64,000 bases of DNA from Alkaliphilus peptidifermentans DSM 18978 (lineage in GTDB: Bacteria > Bacillota > Clostridia > Peptostreptococcales > Natronincolaceae), in contig NZ_FMUS01000003.1 in the NCBI RefSeq assembly GCF_900101495.1, forward strand, positions 1 to 64,000. Reading direction: 5' to 3'. The translations under genes and the position numbers were made by a program. The notes under the pieces are model-generated. The model saw only the letters and a list, made by a program, of their open reading frames with translations. It was not told the DNA's origin and searched no databases. Each line of letters opens with the position of its first letter. Within the stretch, counting starts at the first letter, position 1. Below are positions 53,088 to 61,983 of the stretch, one piece after another.

Positions 53088-53696
53088 TTGGGAAAAATAG
53101 AAATGATTATTAGTAATTTGCAAAAAAGGAAAATTCCAGCAAAGTATTTTGAAAAAGCAGAGGATGCGAAGAAGGCCATACTTGAAGAAATAAAGAAAGA
53201 AGAAGTAGTGGGTATTGGCGGCTCAATGACAATTCATGATATGAAGCTGCACGAAGATCTTATAAAGGCAGGGAATCCTGTTCATTGGCATTGGTTGGTT
53301 GAGCCTTCTGAACGTAATGGGGTTAGACAAAAAGCTGCTACAGCAGATGTATACTTAACAAGCACCAATGCATTAACTGAGGATGGAGAATTAATAAATA
53401 TTGATGGTGTTGGTAATCGTGTAAGTGGTATGTTTTATGGTCCAAAGAGGGTAATTGTTATATGTGGAATAAACAAAATATGTAGTGACATTATTTCTGG
53501 AATAGATAGAATTAAAAACTCAGCCTGTCCACCAAATGCAAAAAGATTAGGACTTAAGACTCCATGTGCAGAAACTGGAATATGTAATGATTGTTTAAGT
53601 CAAGATAGAATGTGTAATATAACAACAATTATAAATCACAAGCCTATGACGGTGGATTTAAAGGTTTATATAGTAGGTGAAGAGCTAGGATATTAA
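53088..53696 (+). CDS. LUD-domain (LutC/DUF162-like) protein
   Basis: 202 residues. The LUD fold spans most of the protein, with EEVVGIGGSMTIHD, ADVYLTSTNALTEDGELINIDGVGNRVSGMFYGPKRVIVICG and a Cys-rich segment (NSACPPNAKRLGLKTPCAETGICNDC) near the end. Stand-alone LUD proteins are common in Clostridia and of unknown activity; LutC itself belongs to lactate oxidation. I chose TTG 53088 because GGGAGGT lies 7 nt upstream. ATG 53067 lies ahead of the ribosome site, and an ATG at 53103 is possible. Confidence 0.88.
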   Translation: MGKIEMIISNLQKRKIPAKYFEKAEDAKKAILEEIKKEEVVGIGGSMTIHDMKLHEDLIKAGNPVHWHWLVEPSERNGVRQKAATADVYLTSTNALTEDGELINIDGVGNRVSGMFYGPKRVIVICGINKICSDIISGIDRIKNSACPPNAKRLGLKTPCAETGICNDCLSQDRMCNITTIINHKPMTVDLKVYIVGEELGY

Positions 53697-53702
53697 GTAG
53701 GA

Positions 53703-53726
53703 AATCCCAATTATTATTGGGATTTT
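53703..53726 (+). terminator. Terminator hairpin of the LUD gene (copy A)
   Basis: AATCCCAAT and ATTGGGATT around TATT, then TT. It lies 7 nt after the LUD stop. The same stem occurs at 51556 and 53877. Confidence 0.75.
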
Positions 53727-53727
53727 A

Positions 53728-53847
53728 GACTGATGAAAACCCCTCATCTTCTTCGTTGCTTCGAATACCTAGCACCCTTACGTATTACGTATACGCTGCA
53801 GTCGCTAGGTTTTCTTGAGCCTTGAATCTGTGGCATTTTGATCAGTC
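53728..53847. mobile_element. 120-bp MITE-like element with imperfect terminal inverted repeats
   Basis: Ends GACTGATGAAAA and TTTTGATCAGTC are inverted repeats with one mismatch. An internal CCTAGC/GCTAGG dyad encloses the self-complementary TACGTATTACGTA region. Base composition is visibly richer in G+C than its surroundings. No ORF. It lies between two copies of one terminator hairpin, as if it had inserted there. Confidence 0.55.
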
Positions 53848-53876
53848 TTCATTTTGATGACTTTGTCATCAACCTG

Positions 53877-53903
53877 AAATCCCAATTGTTATTGGGATTT
53901 TTG
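53877..53903 (+). terminator. Terminator hairpin (copy B)
   Basis: AATCCCAAT and ATTGGGATTTTT around TGTT. Second copy of the hairpin that precedes the MITE-like element, with a better T tract. Confidence 0.75.
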
Positions 53904-53948
53904 TATGTACTAATTTAATCATATACAATTGTTAGATTAGAATTAAAT

Positions 53949-54077
53949 CTAATGCTTAATGAATACAGCATTAAATGCTTTTATTAAGGCTTCTACAGCA
54001 TCTCCTTCTTCAAAACCTGCATCTTGCAAGCTATCCTGAGTCATCACAGACGTCACCATTGGTGAGTGATCAATCAT
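53949..54077 (-). pseudogene. C-terminal remnant of a Mop/TOBE molybdate-binding protein
   Basis: A 42-codon minus-strand frame reads MIDHSPMVTSVMTQDSLQDA and continues GFEEGDAVEALIKAFNAVFIKH. This is the second half of a Mop-type TOBE domain (VTSVIT..S...LGL.EGD.V.ALIKA). The first half is not readable upstream and no ribosome site is present, so the gene is truncated. Confidence 0.65.
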
Positions 54078-54231
54078 AATCAGTATCCTCATAAGATGAA
54101 ACTATAATGTAGGGAATATGTAGCTACTTAAAAAAGCAATTTTGGTTATAATAAAACAAAGGAAAACTTTACAAATTAAGATTAATTAGATATCATAAAA
54201 GCTGTAATCTCATAGATTGAAGGTGAAGTTT

Positions 54232-55389
54232 TTGGAAGCATATTTAGATAACGCTGCAACAACAAAGGTAAAGCCCGAGGTAATGGATGTAGTAAAAATA
54301 GCCATGACTGAGATGTATGGAAACCCATCATCTTTACATAGAAAAGGTGTAGAGGTAGAAAAAAGTATTAAAGAGGCAAGAAAAATAGTCGCCAAAGCCA
54401 TTGGAGGTAAAGATCAAGAGATTTATTTTACCTCTGGTGGGACAGAGTCAAACAATATAGCTATTAGAGGTATGGTAGAGGCTACTAGAAGAAGGGGTAA
54501 CCATCTTATTACTACTAAAATAGAGCACCCTTCAGTGTTAAATACATTTCAGTATTTAGAAACAAAAGGCTGTAAGGTTACTTATCTGGACGTTGATAAA
54601 AGGGGCTTTATATCATTACAGCAATTGGAGGATACAATAGCTGAAGATACTGTATTAGTAAGCATAATGCATGTGAATAATGAAACAGGGTCGATTCAAC
54701 CCATTAAGGAAATCTCACAATTAATCAAGAGGCGAAATAAAGAGATACTATTCCACATTGATGCGATACAGTCCTTTGGAAAAATACAATTTAACGTAGA
54801 AGAAATTCAGTTAGATGGATTATCTATAAGTGGACATAAAATTCATGGTCCTAAGGGTATAGGAGCCTTATATATTAAAAAAGGTGTGAAGGTAAAACCA
54901 ATTGTAACTGGTGGAGGTCATGAATTAGGAATAAGACCAGGAACCGAAAATGTACCCGGGATATTTGGACTAGGTGAAGCTGTAAAATTAATTTTTACTG
55001 ATCAAAATCAATACATAAAGAATATATCCTCTTTAAAAAATCATTTTTATAGCTGGCTTGATAACCAGTTAGAAGGAGTAACCTTTAATTCTGAAAATAA
55101 TGATAGCTTTGCCCCCAATATACTTAATGTGTCTTTTAGTGGTGTAAAAAGCGAAGTGCTTCTCCATAGTCTCGAAGGGGAAGGAGTTTTTGTATCGTCA
55201 GGTTCAGCTTGTTCTTCAAAAAAAAGAGGCTATAGTCATGTTTTAACAGCTATGGGTTTAAAGGATGAACAAATTGATAGTGCCATACGGTTCAGTTTTA
55301 GTGATACTAATACAATTGAACAACTGAATTATGCTTTAGAAAAGATCGAAAAACATGTCAGCTATATCCGCAAAATTATGAAGAGGTGA
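54232..55389 (+). CDS. Cysteine desulfurase (NifS/IscS-like)
   Basis: PLP enzyme of 385 residues that moves sulfur from cysteine to an acceptor protein. Visible are YLDNAATTKV, FTSGGTESNNIAI, the PLP Lys in LSISGHKIHGPKGIGALYI, and the active-site Cys loop SSGSACSSKKRGYSHVL. I chose TTG 54232 since GAAGGTGA lies 5 nt upstream and family proteins begin at this point. It is followed by thiI with a 5-nt gap, so its main role is probably sulfur donation for tRNA 4-thiouridine. Confidence 0.95.
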   Translation: MEAYLDNAATTKVKPEVMDVVKIAMTEMYGNPSSLHRKGVEVEKSIKEARKIVAKAIGGKDQEIYFTSGGTESNNIAIRGMVEATRRRGNHLITTKIEHPSVLNTFQYLETKGCKVTYLDVDKRGFISLQQLEDTIAEDTVLVSIMHVNNETGSIQPIKEISQLIKRRNKEILFHIDAIQSFGKIQFNVEEIQLDGLSISGHKIHGPKGIGALYIKKGVKVKPIVTGGGHELGIRPGTENVPGIFGLGEAVKLIFTDQNQYIKNISSLKNHFYSWLDNQLEGVTFNSENNDSFAPNILNVSFSGVKSEVLLHSLEGEGVFVSSGSACSSKKRGYSHVLTAMGLKDEQIDSAIRFSFSDTNTIEQLNYALEKIEKHVSYIRKIMKR

Positions 55390-55394
55390 TCTGC

Positions 55395-56567
55395 TTGGAA
55401 AGAGTGGTAATAATAAGATATGGTGAAATTATGCTTAAAGGTCAAAATAAAAAGTTTTTTGAAGATAAATTAGTAAAGCATATACGATTTGCATTAAAGG
55501 ATATGGGTGACATAAAAACCTATAAAAAGGATAGTCGTATTTATGTAAATGTAGAGGATTTTGACGAGAGACAAATCATACAACGGGTAAAAAAGATTTT
55601 CGGTGTTATTCTCGTTAGTGGGGCAATAAAGCTTCCTGTAGATTTTGATTTGATAAAAAAAATAGCCCATGAGGAAATTCAAAAAAAGATACTAACAGAG
55701 GGTGCAAAAACCTTTAAAGTAGACAGTAAAAGAGTTGATAAAAAGTTCCCATTAAAGTCACCTGAAATTAGCAGAGAAATAGGTGGGTTTATTCTTGAAA
55801 ATCAAGAAAATATTACTGTAGATGTACATAAGCCGGATGTAACTGTTTATGTTGAGGTTAGAGAAGAAGCCTATATATTTACAGAAAAGGTCCAAGGCTA
55901 TGGAGGACTACCTATTGGTTCAAGTGGTAAGGGCTTACTTTTACTTTCAGGGGGAATTGATAGCCCAGTTGCTGGATGGCTTGTTGGCAGAAGGGGTTTA
56001 GAAATTGATGCTATCCATTTTCACAGTTACCCATTTACCAGTGAGAGGGCTAAGGAAAAGGTTTTAGACTTAGCTAAAATATTAGCCATCTATATTGGCA
56101 AATTTAAGATATACTCTATTAATTTATTACCTATTCAGCAAGAGATTAATGAAAAATGTCGTGAAGAAGAGATGACAATTATATCTAGAAGATTTATGAT
56201 GAAAATAGCAGAGAGAATAGCAGAAAAAACTGATGCAAAGGCTTTAATAACGGGAGAGAATATAGGTCAGGTTGCAAGTCAGACTATTGAAAGCTTACAT
56301 ACTACTAATTCAGCAGTCAATCTACCGGTTTTTAGACCTCTAATTGCTATGAATAAGGTAGACATAATAGACATAGCTAAAGATATTGGAACCTACGAAA
56401 CCTCTATTCTACCCTTTGAGGATTGCTGTACAGTTTTCTTGCCAAAGAGACCCCTTACAAAGCCAAGGCTTGAAAAGATTTTAGCTTCAGAAGAAAAGCT
56501 TGATGTAGAGGCTTTAATTGAGGCCGCAATTGATAATATGGAGATTGAAAGAATTTATATTGATTAA
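55395..56567 (+). CDS. thiI: tRNA 4-thiouridine synthetase ThiI
   Basis: 390 residues. N-terminal ferredoxin-like and THUMP domains (about 1-165) precede the PP-loop ATPase domain, whose SGGIDSP motif is in LLLLSGGIDSPVAGWL. FHSYPFTSERAKEKV and the Cys-containing EDCCTVFLP segment are typical. The C-terminal rhodanese domain of E. coli ThiI is absent, as in most Firmicutes, where the partner cysteine desulfurase supplies sulfur. The start is TTG with GAGGTGAT, 5 nt after the desulfurase stop. Confidence 0.96.
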   Translation: MERVVIIRYGEIMLKGQNKKFFEDKLVKHIRFALKDMGDIKTYKKDSRIYVNVEDFDERQIIQRVKKIFGVILVSGAIKLPVDFDLIKKIAHEEIQKKILTEGAKTFKVDSKRVDKKFPLKSPEISREIGGFILENQENITVDVHKPDVTVYVEVREEAYIFTEKVQGYGGLPIGSSGKGLLLLSGGIDSPVAGWLVGRRGLEIDAIHFHSYPFTSERAKEKVLDLAKILAIYIGKFKIYSINLLPIQQEINEKCREEEMTIISRRFMMKIAERIAEKTDAKALITGENIGQVASQTIESLHTTNSAVNLPVFRPLIAMNKVDIIDIAKDIGTYETSILPFEDCCTVFLPKRPLTKPRLEKILASEEKLDVEALIEAAIDNMEIERIYID

Positions 56568-56592
56568 ATAGTAAATGAAGGGAGATGAAAGG

Positions 56593-57078
56593 GTGGATAA
56601 TATAAATTTTACTCACTTTAATGAAGAGGGTAGAGCCAAGATGGTGGAGGTTGGCGAAAAGTTAAACACAAGGAGAGAAGCTATTGCAAAGGGAAGCATT
56701 TTTATGATGCCGGAAACCTTAGCTAAAATAATAGATAAAACAATAAGTAAAGGGGACGTTTTGGCAGTATCACAAGTAGCTGGTATTATGGCAGCAAAAA
56801 AGACAAGTGACTTAATCCCCATGTGCCACAATATTATTTTAACAGGGGCAGATATTAACTTTTCAATTGATAAAGACAATAGTAGAATTGATATTGAAGC
56901 AGTAGTTCGTACAACCGGTAAAACAGGTGTGGAAATTGAAGCATTAAATGCGGTTTCAGTTTCAGCTTTAACCATTTACGACATGTGCAAAGCTGTTGAT
57001 AGAGGTATGAGAATCACTGATATTCGACTGGTGAAAAAAACTGGTGGTAAATCAGGGGATTATATAAGAGAAGATTAA
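56593..57078 (+). CDS. moaC: Cyclic pyranopterin monophosphate synthase MoaC
   Basis: 161 residues, the family norm. Signature segments are [56 protein letters not shown] and [12 protein letters not shown]. It acts with MoaA in molybdenum-cofactor synthesis; no other moa genes are nearby. GTG 56593 is preferred because GGGAG lies about 8 nt upstream and it gives the usual N-terminus. An ATG at 56575 would put the ribosome site inside the gene. Confidence 0.94.
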   Translation: MDNINFTHFNEEGRAKMVEVGEKLNTRREAIAKGSIFMMPETLAKIIDKTISKGDVLAVSQVAGIMAAKKTSDLIPMCHNIILTGADINFSIDKDNSRIDIEAVVRTTGKTGVEIEALNAVSVSALTIYDMCKAVDRGMRITDIRLVKKTGGKSGDYIRED

Positions 57079-57112
57079 AGAATAGGGAGATGCTTCTGCA
57101 GCTCCCTATTTT
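57077..57112. terminator. Bidirectional terminator
   Basis: AATAGGGAG and CTCCCTATT over a 12-nt loop, with TT on the plus side and A-rich sequence on the other. It lies between the convergent moaC and ZIP genes and overlaps the end of the latter. Confidence 0.75.
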
Positions 57113-57893
57113 AACCAAGACTAACATCTAAAAACATCATAATAACAAAGCCGATCATCAAACCATATGTGGCTATTCTTTCATAGCCATGTTTTTGTGT
57201 TTCAGGTATTATTTCGTTACATATAACATACAGCATGGCTCCTGCTGCAAATGCTAAAGCATATGGTAAGACAGGACTGGCTATATGTACCAAGGCTACC
57301 CCTATAACACCACCAATTGGCTCAACTAAGCCAGTTGCTAAGGCAATTAAAAAAGCTTTTGTAGCAGAATATTTCTCCCGTATTAGAGCAAGTGCTACAG
57401 CCAAGCCCTCAGGAATATTTTGTAGACCAATAGCAATAGCTATTGTTAAACCATTACCGATATCTCCATTACCAAAGCCTACACCAACCGCCAGGCCTTC
57501 TGGAAAATTATGAAGGGTGATGGCGATAACAAAAAGCCATACCTTTCTTAACTGGTTAGATTCACTTCCATTGGGGAGTTTAAGAAAATAGTTATGGGGT
57601 GAATATTGATCCATTAAATCTAAAAAAATACCACCAAGAAGAATACCAATTACAGCAATGGTAGCTCCTCTTCTGCCATGTCCGCCATATTCAATGGCTG
57701 GAATAATTAGGCTAAAGCATGTAGCTGCCAGCATAACTCCTGCAGCGAACCCCAGCAGAATATCAAGTGCTTTATGGGAAATTTTTTTAGTGAAAAAAAT
57801 AGGTATTGCCCCTAAACCTGTGCATAAGCCCGCCAAAATACTTGCAGCAAGACCTATGGTAATAATATTATATTGAGATAAGTAATCTACCAC
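57111..57893 (-). CDS. ZIP-family metal transporter
   Basis: 260 residues with eight membrane segments. Metal-binding helices carry HNFPEGLAVGVGFGNGD and QNIPEGLAVALAL, with Glu in the later GLVEPIGGVIG, as in ZupT/GufA-type divalent metal importers (Zn, Fe, Mn). Substrate not assignable by eye. GTG start with GGAGGTG on the minus strand. Confidence 0.93.
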   Translation of the reverse strand: MVDYLSQYNIITIGLAASILAGLCTGLGAIPIFFTKKISHKALDILLGFAAGVMLAATCFSLIIPAIEYGGHGRRGATIAVIGILLGGIFLDLMDQYSPHNYFLKLPNGSESNQLRKVWLFVIAITLHNFPEGLAVGVGFGNGDIGNGLTIAIAIGLQNIPEGLAVALALIREKYSATKAFLIALATGLVEPIGGVIGVALVHIASPVLPYALAFAAGAMLYVICNEIIPETQKHGYERIATYGLMIGFVIMMFLDVSLG

Positions 57894-58025
57894 TAATTAC
57901 ACCTCCATATTTCACCGCTTAATATATATCATATTTAAGGCTACAAAATTTGGTTACCATAAACTTAATTACACAAATATTTTTTAGAGAATGCTATATA
58001 ATAAAGATGTAAAGGATAGATTATT

Positions 58026-58634
58026 ATGAATAAATTGACAAGAGAATTCTATAATCGAGATACTCTAGATGTAGCCAAGGAGTTACTAGGTAAGCATTTG
58101 ATTATTATAGAAGGTAATAAATCCAGCACCAGCAAGATTGTTGAAACAGAAGGATATATAGGATCAATTGATAAAGCAGCCCATAGCTATCAGAATAAGA
58201 GGACTCCAAGAACAGAGGTTATGTTTGGTCCTCCAGGCTATGCCTATGTATACTTGATTTATGGAATGTATTATTGCCTAAACATAGTAACTGAGGCTGC
58301 TGGAGAGTCTGCAGCTGTATTAATTCGCGCAGTGGAGCCCATAAGTGGGGTAGAAGAAATGTCTATAAGAAGATATAAAAAAACCATTGACCAACTTAAT
58401 AGAAAAGAAATTTCAAATCTAACCAGCGGCCCAGGAAAGCTTTGTATGGCCTTAGGGATTAATAAATCACATAATGGAATGGACATGTGTGGTGATTCAA
58501 TTTACTTAACATATGGAAGTGATGAAGAACATGAAATAGTTACTTCTAAACGTATAAATATTGATTATGCTGAAGAGGCAGTGGATTATCCATGGAGGTT
58601 TTATATTAAGGACAATCCATTTGTTTCGAAATAA
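58026..58634 (+). CDS. 3-methyladenine DNA glycosylase (AAG/MPG family)
   Basis: 202 residues, the bacterial length for this family. Catalytic Glu is in IVETEGYIGSIDKAAHSYQNKRTPRTEVMFG, with the intercalating-loop region GYAYVYLIYGMYYCLNIVTE and LTSGPGKLCMALGI further on. It removes alkylated purines to start base-excision repair. AAAGGAT precedes the ATG. Confidence 0.95.
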   Translation: MNKLTREFYNRDTLDVAKELLGKHLIIIEGNKSSTSKIVETEGYIGSIDKAAHSYQNKRTPRTEVMFGPPGYAYVYLIYGMYYCLNIVTEAAGESAAVLIRAVEPISGVEEMSIRRYKKTIDQLNRKEISNLTSGPGKLCMALGINKSHNGMDMCGDSIYLTYGSDEEHEIVTSKRINIDYAEEAVDYPWRFYIKDNPFVSK

Positions 58635-58691
58635 TTGTAGAGGTTAAAATTAAATAATCTTCTGATAGTTAGAAAACGAAAAATAAAACAA

Positions 58692-58722
58692 AAAAAGGGA
58701 GTCAGAAGAATCTGACTCATTG
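58692..58722 (-). terminator. Terminator of plsC
   Basis: On the minus strand GAGTCAGA-TTCT-TCTGACTC is followed by CC and seven T's, 10 nt after the plsC stop. Confidence 0.85.
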
Positions 58723-58731
58723 AGAGTTGAA

Positions 58732-59469
58732 CTACGATGTAGCTAATTGAATTTTTTCATAATCAAAGTCAAGGTTATTCTTTATAATTTTATAGGTCAA
58801 AACAGTCAGATCTGTCGATTTTTCGATATTATCGACATAAATGGGTTCTGAGATAATAACCTGTACTTTAGCAGGAGTTATTTTATTATTATTTGCCTCC
58901 ATAATTTTATAGGAGCCTTTAATTGTTACTGGTATTATTGGAACATTTGCTTTTGTAGCCATTTTTAGACTTCCAGGCTTAAAGGGTTGAAGCTGACTAC
59001 CCTTACTACGGGTTCCCTCTGGAAATATCACCATAGATTGACCAGACTTTAAAACTTCTATAGCCTTAGTAATAGCTCTTAATGATTGTCTTAAATCCTT
59101 TCTATCAATGAATACGCATTCTAAAAATTCCATCCATCGATTTATTATAGGTAGTTTCTTTAATTCAATCTTTGCTACGAAGCTAATAGACTTGGGCAAA
59201 GATGAAAGTAGTATAGGGATATCAAAATTACCCTGATGATTACTAACAAAAAGAACAGGGCCGTCAGGAATATTTTCCAAACCTAAAACTTCAACATTAC
59301 TACCTGTCAATAGTACAAGCTTTTTAGCCCAGTTATGAGCTAAGTTTTGAGTAAAATCTCTTTTTTTCTGGATTTCATCTTTTTTAATAAAATACTTAAC
59401 CCTTGGAATTGAAAAAGCAGTACCAAGAGTGTAAATCCAAAAATAAATAAACCATAAGATTGTCCGCAT
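58732..59469 (-). CDS. plsC: 1-acyl-sn-glycerol-3-phosphate acyltransferase
   Basis: 245 residues. One N-terminal membrane segment. The acyltransferase motifs are SNHQGNFDIPIL (the HX4D catalytic pair), the FIDRKD region and the FPEGTRSKGSQLQPFKPG substrate-binding motif. It makes phosphatidic acid in membrane lipid synthesis. AAGGGGGG precedes the ATG on the minus strand. Confidence 0.95.
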   Translation of the reverse strand: MRTILWFIYFWIYTLGTAFSIPRVKYFIKKDEIQKKRDFTQNLAHNWAKKLVLLTGSNVEVLGLENIPDGPVLFVSNHQGNFDIPILLSSLPKSISFVAKIELKKLPIINRWMEFLECVFIDRKDLRQSLRAITKAIEVLKSGQSMVIFPEGTRSKGSQLQPFKPGSLKMATKANVPIIPVTIKGSYKIMEANNNKITPAKVQVIISEPIYVDNIEKSTDLTVLTYKIIKNNLDFDYEKIQLATS

Positions 59470-59628
59470 GATGGTCCCCCCTTACTTAACAAGAAAATAT
59501 ATAATATTATTTTAATATTAATGACATAAAATATCAAATATACAAAATAATTTTTAGAGGTTATTTAACATTGATATCGAAAAATCCAATATATGTTGGA
59601 TGAATAAATTAAATGAAAGGATGAAATT

Positions 59629-60456
59629 ATGAGTAACTTTAATATTGCTGTATGTCAAATGCTTGTGGGTGAAGATAAAAATAAAAATTTAGAAAAAGCA
59701 GAGAAGATGATTCGCAGGGCAGTATTAGAAAAAAATGCTAAAGTTATTGTTTTGCCTGAAATGTTCAATTGTCCATATGACAACTCGTATTTTCCTCAGT
59801 TTGCTGAAGAGGTACCTGGCCCAACTACTGAGATGTTGTCAAAAATAGCAAAGGAACTGAAGGTGTATATTGTTGGAGGGTCAATACCAGAACAATCAGG
59901 CTCAGAAATATATAATACTTCTTTTATTTTCAATGATGAAGGGGAAATAGTAGGGCGACATAGAAAAATACATTTATTTGATATAGATATTGAAGGGGGA
60001 ATAGTCTTTAAAGAGTCTGATACTCTTGGTCGTGGCGACGAAATTACTGTAGTTGATACCCCCATGGGGAAAATTGGAGTTGCAATCTGTTATGATATTA
60101 GATTTCCAGAGTTGATTAGGCTTATGGCCTTGAATGAAGCAAAGATTATTATAATACCCGCAGCATTTAATACAACAACAGGCCCTGCCCATTGGAATGA
60201 GCTGATAAAGGTAAGAGCATTTGATAATCAGGTATATCTTGTGGCAGCATCTCCAGCAAGAGACCTGGAGGCTAGCTACCATGCATACGGCTATTCTTCA
60301 ATTATAGATCCATGGGGCAAGATTATTGATCAATGCAGTGAAGTAGAGGCTATTATTAGCGGTGAGATTGATATGGATTATTTAAACAAGGTTAGGAAAG
60401 AACTGCCACTTTTAAAGCATCGCAGGACAGACCTGTACCATTTGGATTTAAGATAA
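59629..60456 (+). CDS. Carbon-nitrogen hydrolase (omega-amidase/NIT2-like)
   Basis: 275 residues of the nitrilase superfamily. The catalytic triad is E44 (VLPEMFNCPY), K113 (HRKIHLFD) and C154 (VAICYDIRFPE). The MFNCPY and HLFDIDI segments resemble omega-amidases that hydrolyse alpha-ketoglutaramate, which is the likely activity but not proven. GAAAGGATG precedes the ATG. A hairpin follows at 60479. Confidence 0.92.
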   Translation: MSNFNIAVCQMLVGEDKNKNLEKAEKMIRRAVLEKNAKVIVLPEMFNCPYDNSYFPQFAEEVPGPTTEMLSKIAKELKVYIVGGSIPEQSGSEIYNTSFIFNDEGEIVGRHRKIHLFDIDIEGGIVFKESDTLGRGDEITVVDTPMGKIGVAICYDIRFPELIRLMALNEAKIIIIPAAFNTTTGPAHWNELIKVRAFDNQVYLVAASPARDLEASYHAYGYSSIIDPWGKIIDQCSEVEAIISGEIDMDYLNKVRKELPLLKHRRTDLYHLDLR

Positions 60457-60478
60457 AGGAAAAAAGTAATAGTTGGTG

Positions 60479-60505
60479 GGTCGTTTGATTAAACGACCTT
60501 TATCT
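60479..60505 (+). terminator. Probable terminator of the amidase gene
   Basis: GGGTCGTTT and AAACGACC around GATT, followed by TTTATCTTTTT. Confidence 0.7.
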
Positions 60506-60599
60506 TTTTGGAATTATATAATATAAGCATCAAAAAAAAGGAAAATGCTATACTCGTGTTTAATAATAAAATGGATAAAATTAACATAGGAGGTGTTTT

Positions 60600-60812
60600 A
60601 TGAAGAAGGGGATTATAGATCGTTTCGAAGGGCAATATGCTGTGGTAGAAATTGATGGAGGCTTTCAACATATTGAAAGGGGTAGCCTGCCTAGGGGTGC
60701 CAAAGAAGGAGATGTCATAAAAATAGATGGAAGTAAAATACAAATAGATAGTGAAGAAACAAACAAACGAAGGGTAAATATAAAGAAATTGATGGATAGT
60801 TTATTTAAATAA
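60600..60812 (+). CDS. DUF3006-domain small protein
   Basis: 70 residues. The whole protein is the short beta-rich DUF3006 domain (GIIDRFEGQYAVVEIDGG, LPRGAKEGDVI). Function unknown. Single gene with AGGAGGTG before the ATG. Confidence 0.85.
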   Translation: MKKGIIDRFEGQYAVVEIDGGFQHIERGSLPRGAKEGDVIKIDGSKIQIDSEETNKRRVNIKKLMDSLFK

Positions 60813-60905
60813 TCCAATGCTGGTAAAACTTACACCCGTTGATTTCATATACATTAACCGTTTTTTATGCTAAAATTTTTGTGACAGATAGAAAGGTTGA
60901 TGATC

Positions 60906-61844
60906 ATGATAAAACAGATTTTAAAAACAAATAAATATGTTTTGTATTCAATTGGTGCTATCCTGGTAATCTCTCTAATGGCTTCGTTTGTACTCTTTTT
61001 TCAAACTGAGGAAGCTAACAGTGATAATTTAATTGGTATTGAAGAGAAACAATATGATGAAACCAATGAAGAAGCCAATGGGTTAGAGTTGGCAGACTCA
61101 GCAGAGGATAAAGATGATGAGTTAGCAGAGGCGGAAGAGGAGAAGACAGATACATACCCGCCGGATAAATTGCAAAAGAACGAAAAAAATAAAACTGAAG
61201 TAAGTGTAGAGGTAGAAACAGAGATTATAGAAGCTGAAAAGCCTGAAACTGAGGAAGAAAAAGCTAATCTTAGTCCTATTACTTCTGATCAGTACATTGT
61301 GCAAAATAATGATACTCTATATGTAATTAGTCAGAGAGCTGGCTTATCTATAGAGGATATTAAGAGCTACAATAGAATGAATTCTGATAGTATAATGGTA
61401 GGACAAGTATTACTTCTGAAAAAGCCAGAAGCACCTGTAGGGGAAACCTCTCCACCTATCTCTAGGGGCACAGTGAGAGATGATGATCTTTATTGGTTAA
61501 GTAGAATTATACATGCCGAGGCACAGGGAGAACCTTATAAAGGCAAGGTAGCAGTGGGGAATGTAGTACTAAATAGAGTGAAAAGTGATGAGTTCCCCAA
61601 TTCTATTTATGGAGTTGTATTTGACAAGCAGCATGGATATACTCAATTCTCCCCCGTAATAGATGGTACAATTTACAATACACCAAATAGTGAGAGTATC
61701 GAGGCTGCTAAAGAAGCATTAAATGGGGCAAAACCAGTAGGAGATGTTCTATATTTTCTTAACCCTAGAAAATCAACTAACTTTTGGATTGTAGAAAATC
61801 GTAAATTTTTCACTACTATTGCTGATCATGATTTCTATTATTAA
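60906..61844 (+). CDS. Membrane-anchored LysM and SleB-type cell-wall hydrolase
   Basis: 312 residues. An N-terminal membrane helix (about 10-30) is followed by a strongly acidic Glu-rich linker (about 35-120), a LysM peptidoglycan-binding domain (about 127-172; YIVQNNDTLYVISQRAG) and a Hydrolase_2/SleB domain (about 190-312), whose catalytic Glu is in IIHAEAQGEPYKGKVAVGNVVLNRV. SleB proteins cleave spore-cortex or vegetative peptidoglycan. The anchored form with a linker suggests a role at the growing cell surface. Starts at 60897 (TTG) and 60900 (ATG) are also possible. Confidence 0.92.
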   Translation: MIKQILKTNKYVLYSIGAILVISLMASFVLFFQTEEANSDNLIGIEEKQYDETNEEANGLELADSAEDKDDELAEAEEEKTDTYPPDKLQKNEKNKTEVSVEVETEIIEAEKPETEEEKANLSPITSDQYIVQNNDTLYVISQRAGLSIEDIKSYNRMNSDSIMVGQVLLLKKPEAPVGETSPPISRGTVRDDDLYWLSRIIHAEAQGEPYKGKVAVGNVVLNRVKSDEFPNSIYGVVFDKQHGYTQFSPVIDGTIYNTPNSESIEAAKEALNGAKPVGDVLYFLNPRKSTNFWIVENRKFFTTIADHDFYY

Positions 61845-61856
61845 ACTACTTTTCTA

Positions 61857-61892
61857 AAACTCCAGATAAGGTCACTTATCTGGAGTTTTTTA
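61857..61892 (+). terminator. Terminator of the LysM-SleB gene
   Basis: AAACTCCAGATAAG and CTTATCTGGAGTTT form a perfect 14-bp stem around GTCA with a T tract. Confidence 0.92.
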
Positions 61893-61983
61893 TTATTAAT
61901 TGTAATCAATATGCTAGTTTTAGCCAGTATGGTACAATATAATAGTGTTTTTAAGTTCTTAAATATATTGGAGGTTAAATAGT

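Larger units (their letters stand above)
53697..54231. other. Gene-poor region with hairpins, MITE-like element and a gene remnant
   Basis: Contains a terminator-like hairpin (53703-53726), a 120-bp element with inverted ends (53728-53847), a second copy of the same hairpin (53877-53903) and the minus-strand Mop/TOBE remnant (53949-54077). The last 150 bases are the leader of the cysteine desulfurase gene. Confidence 0.7.
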
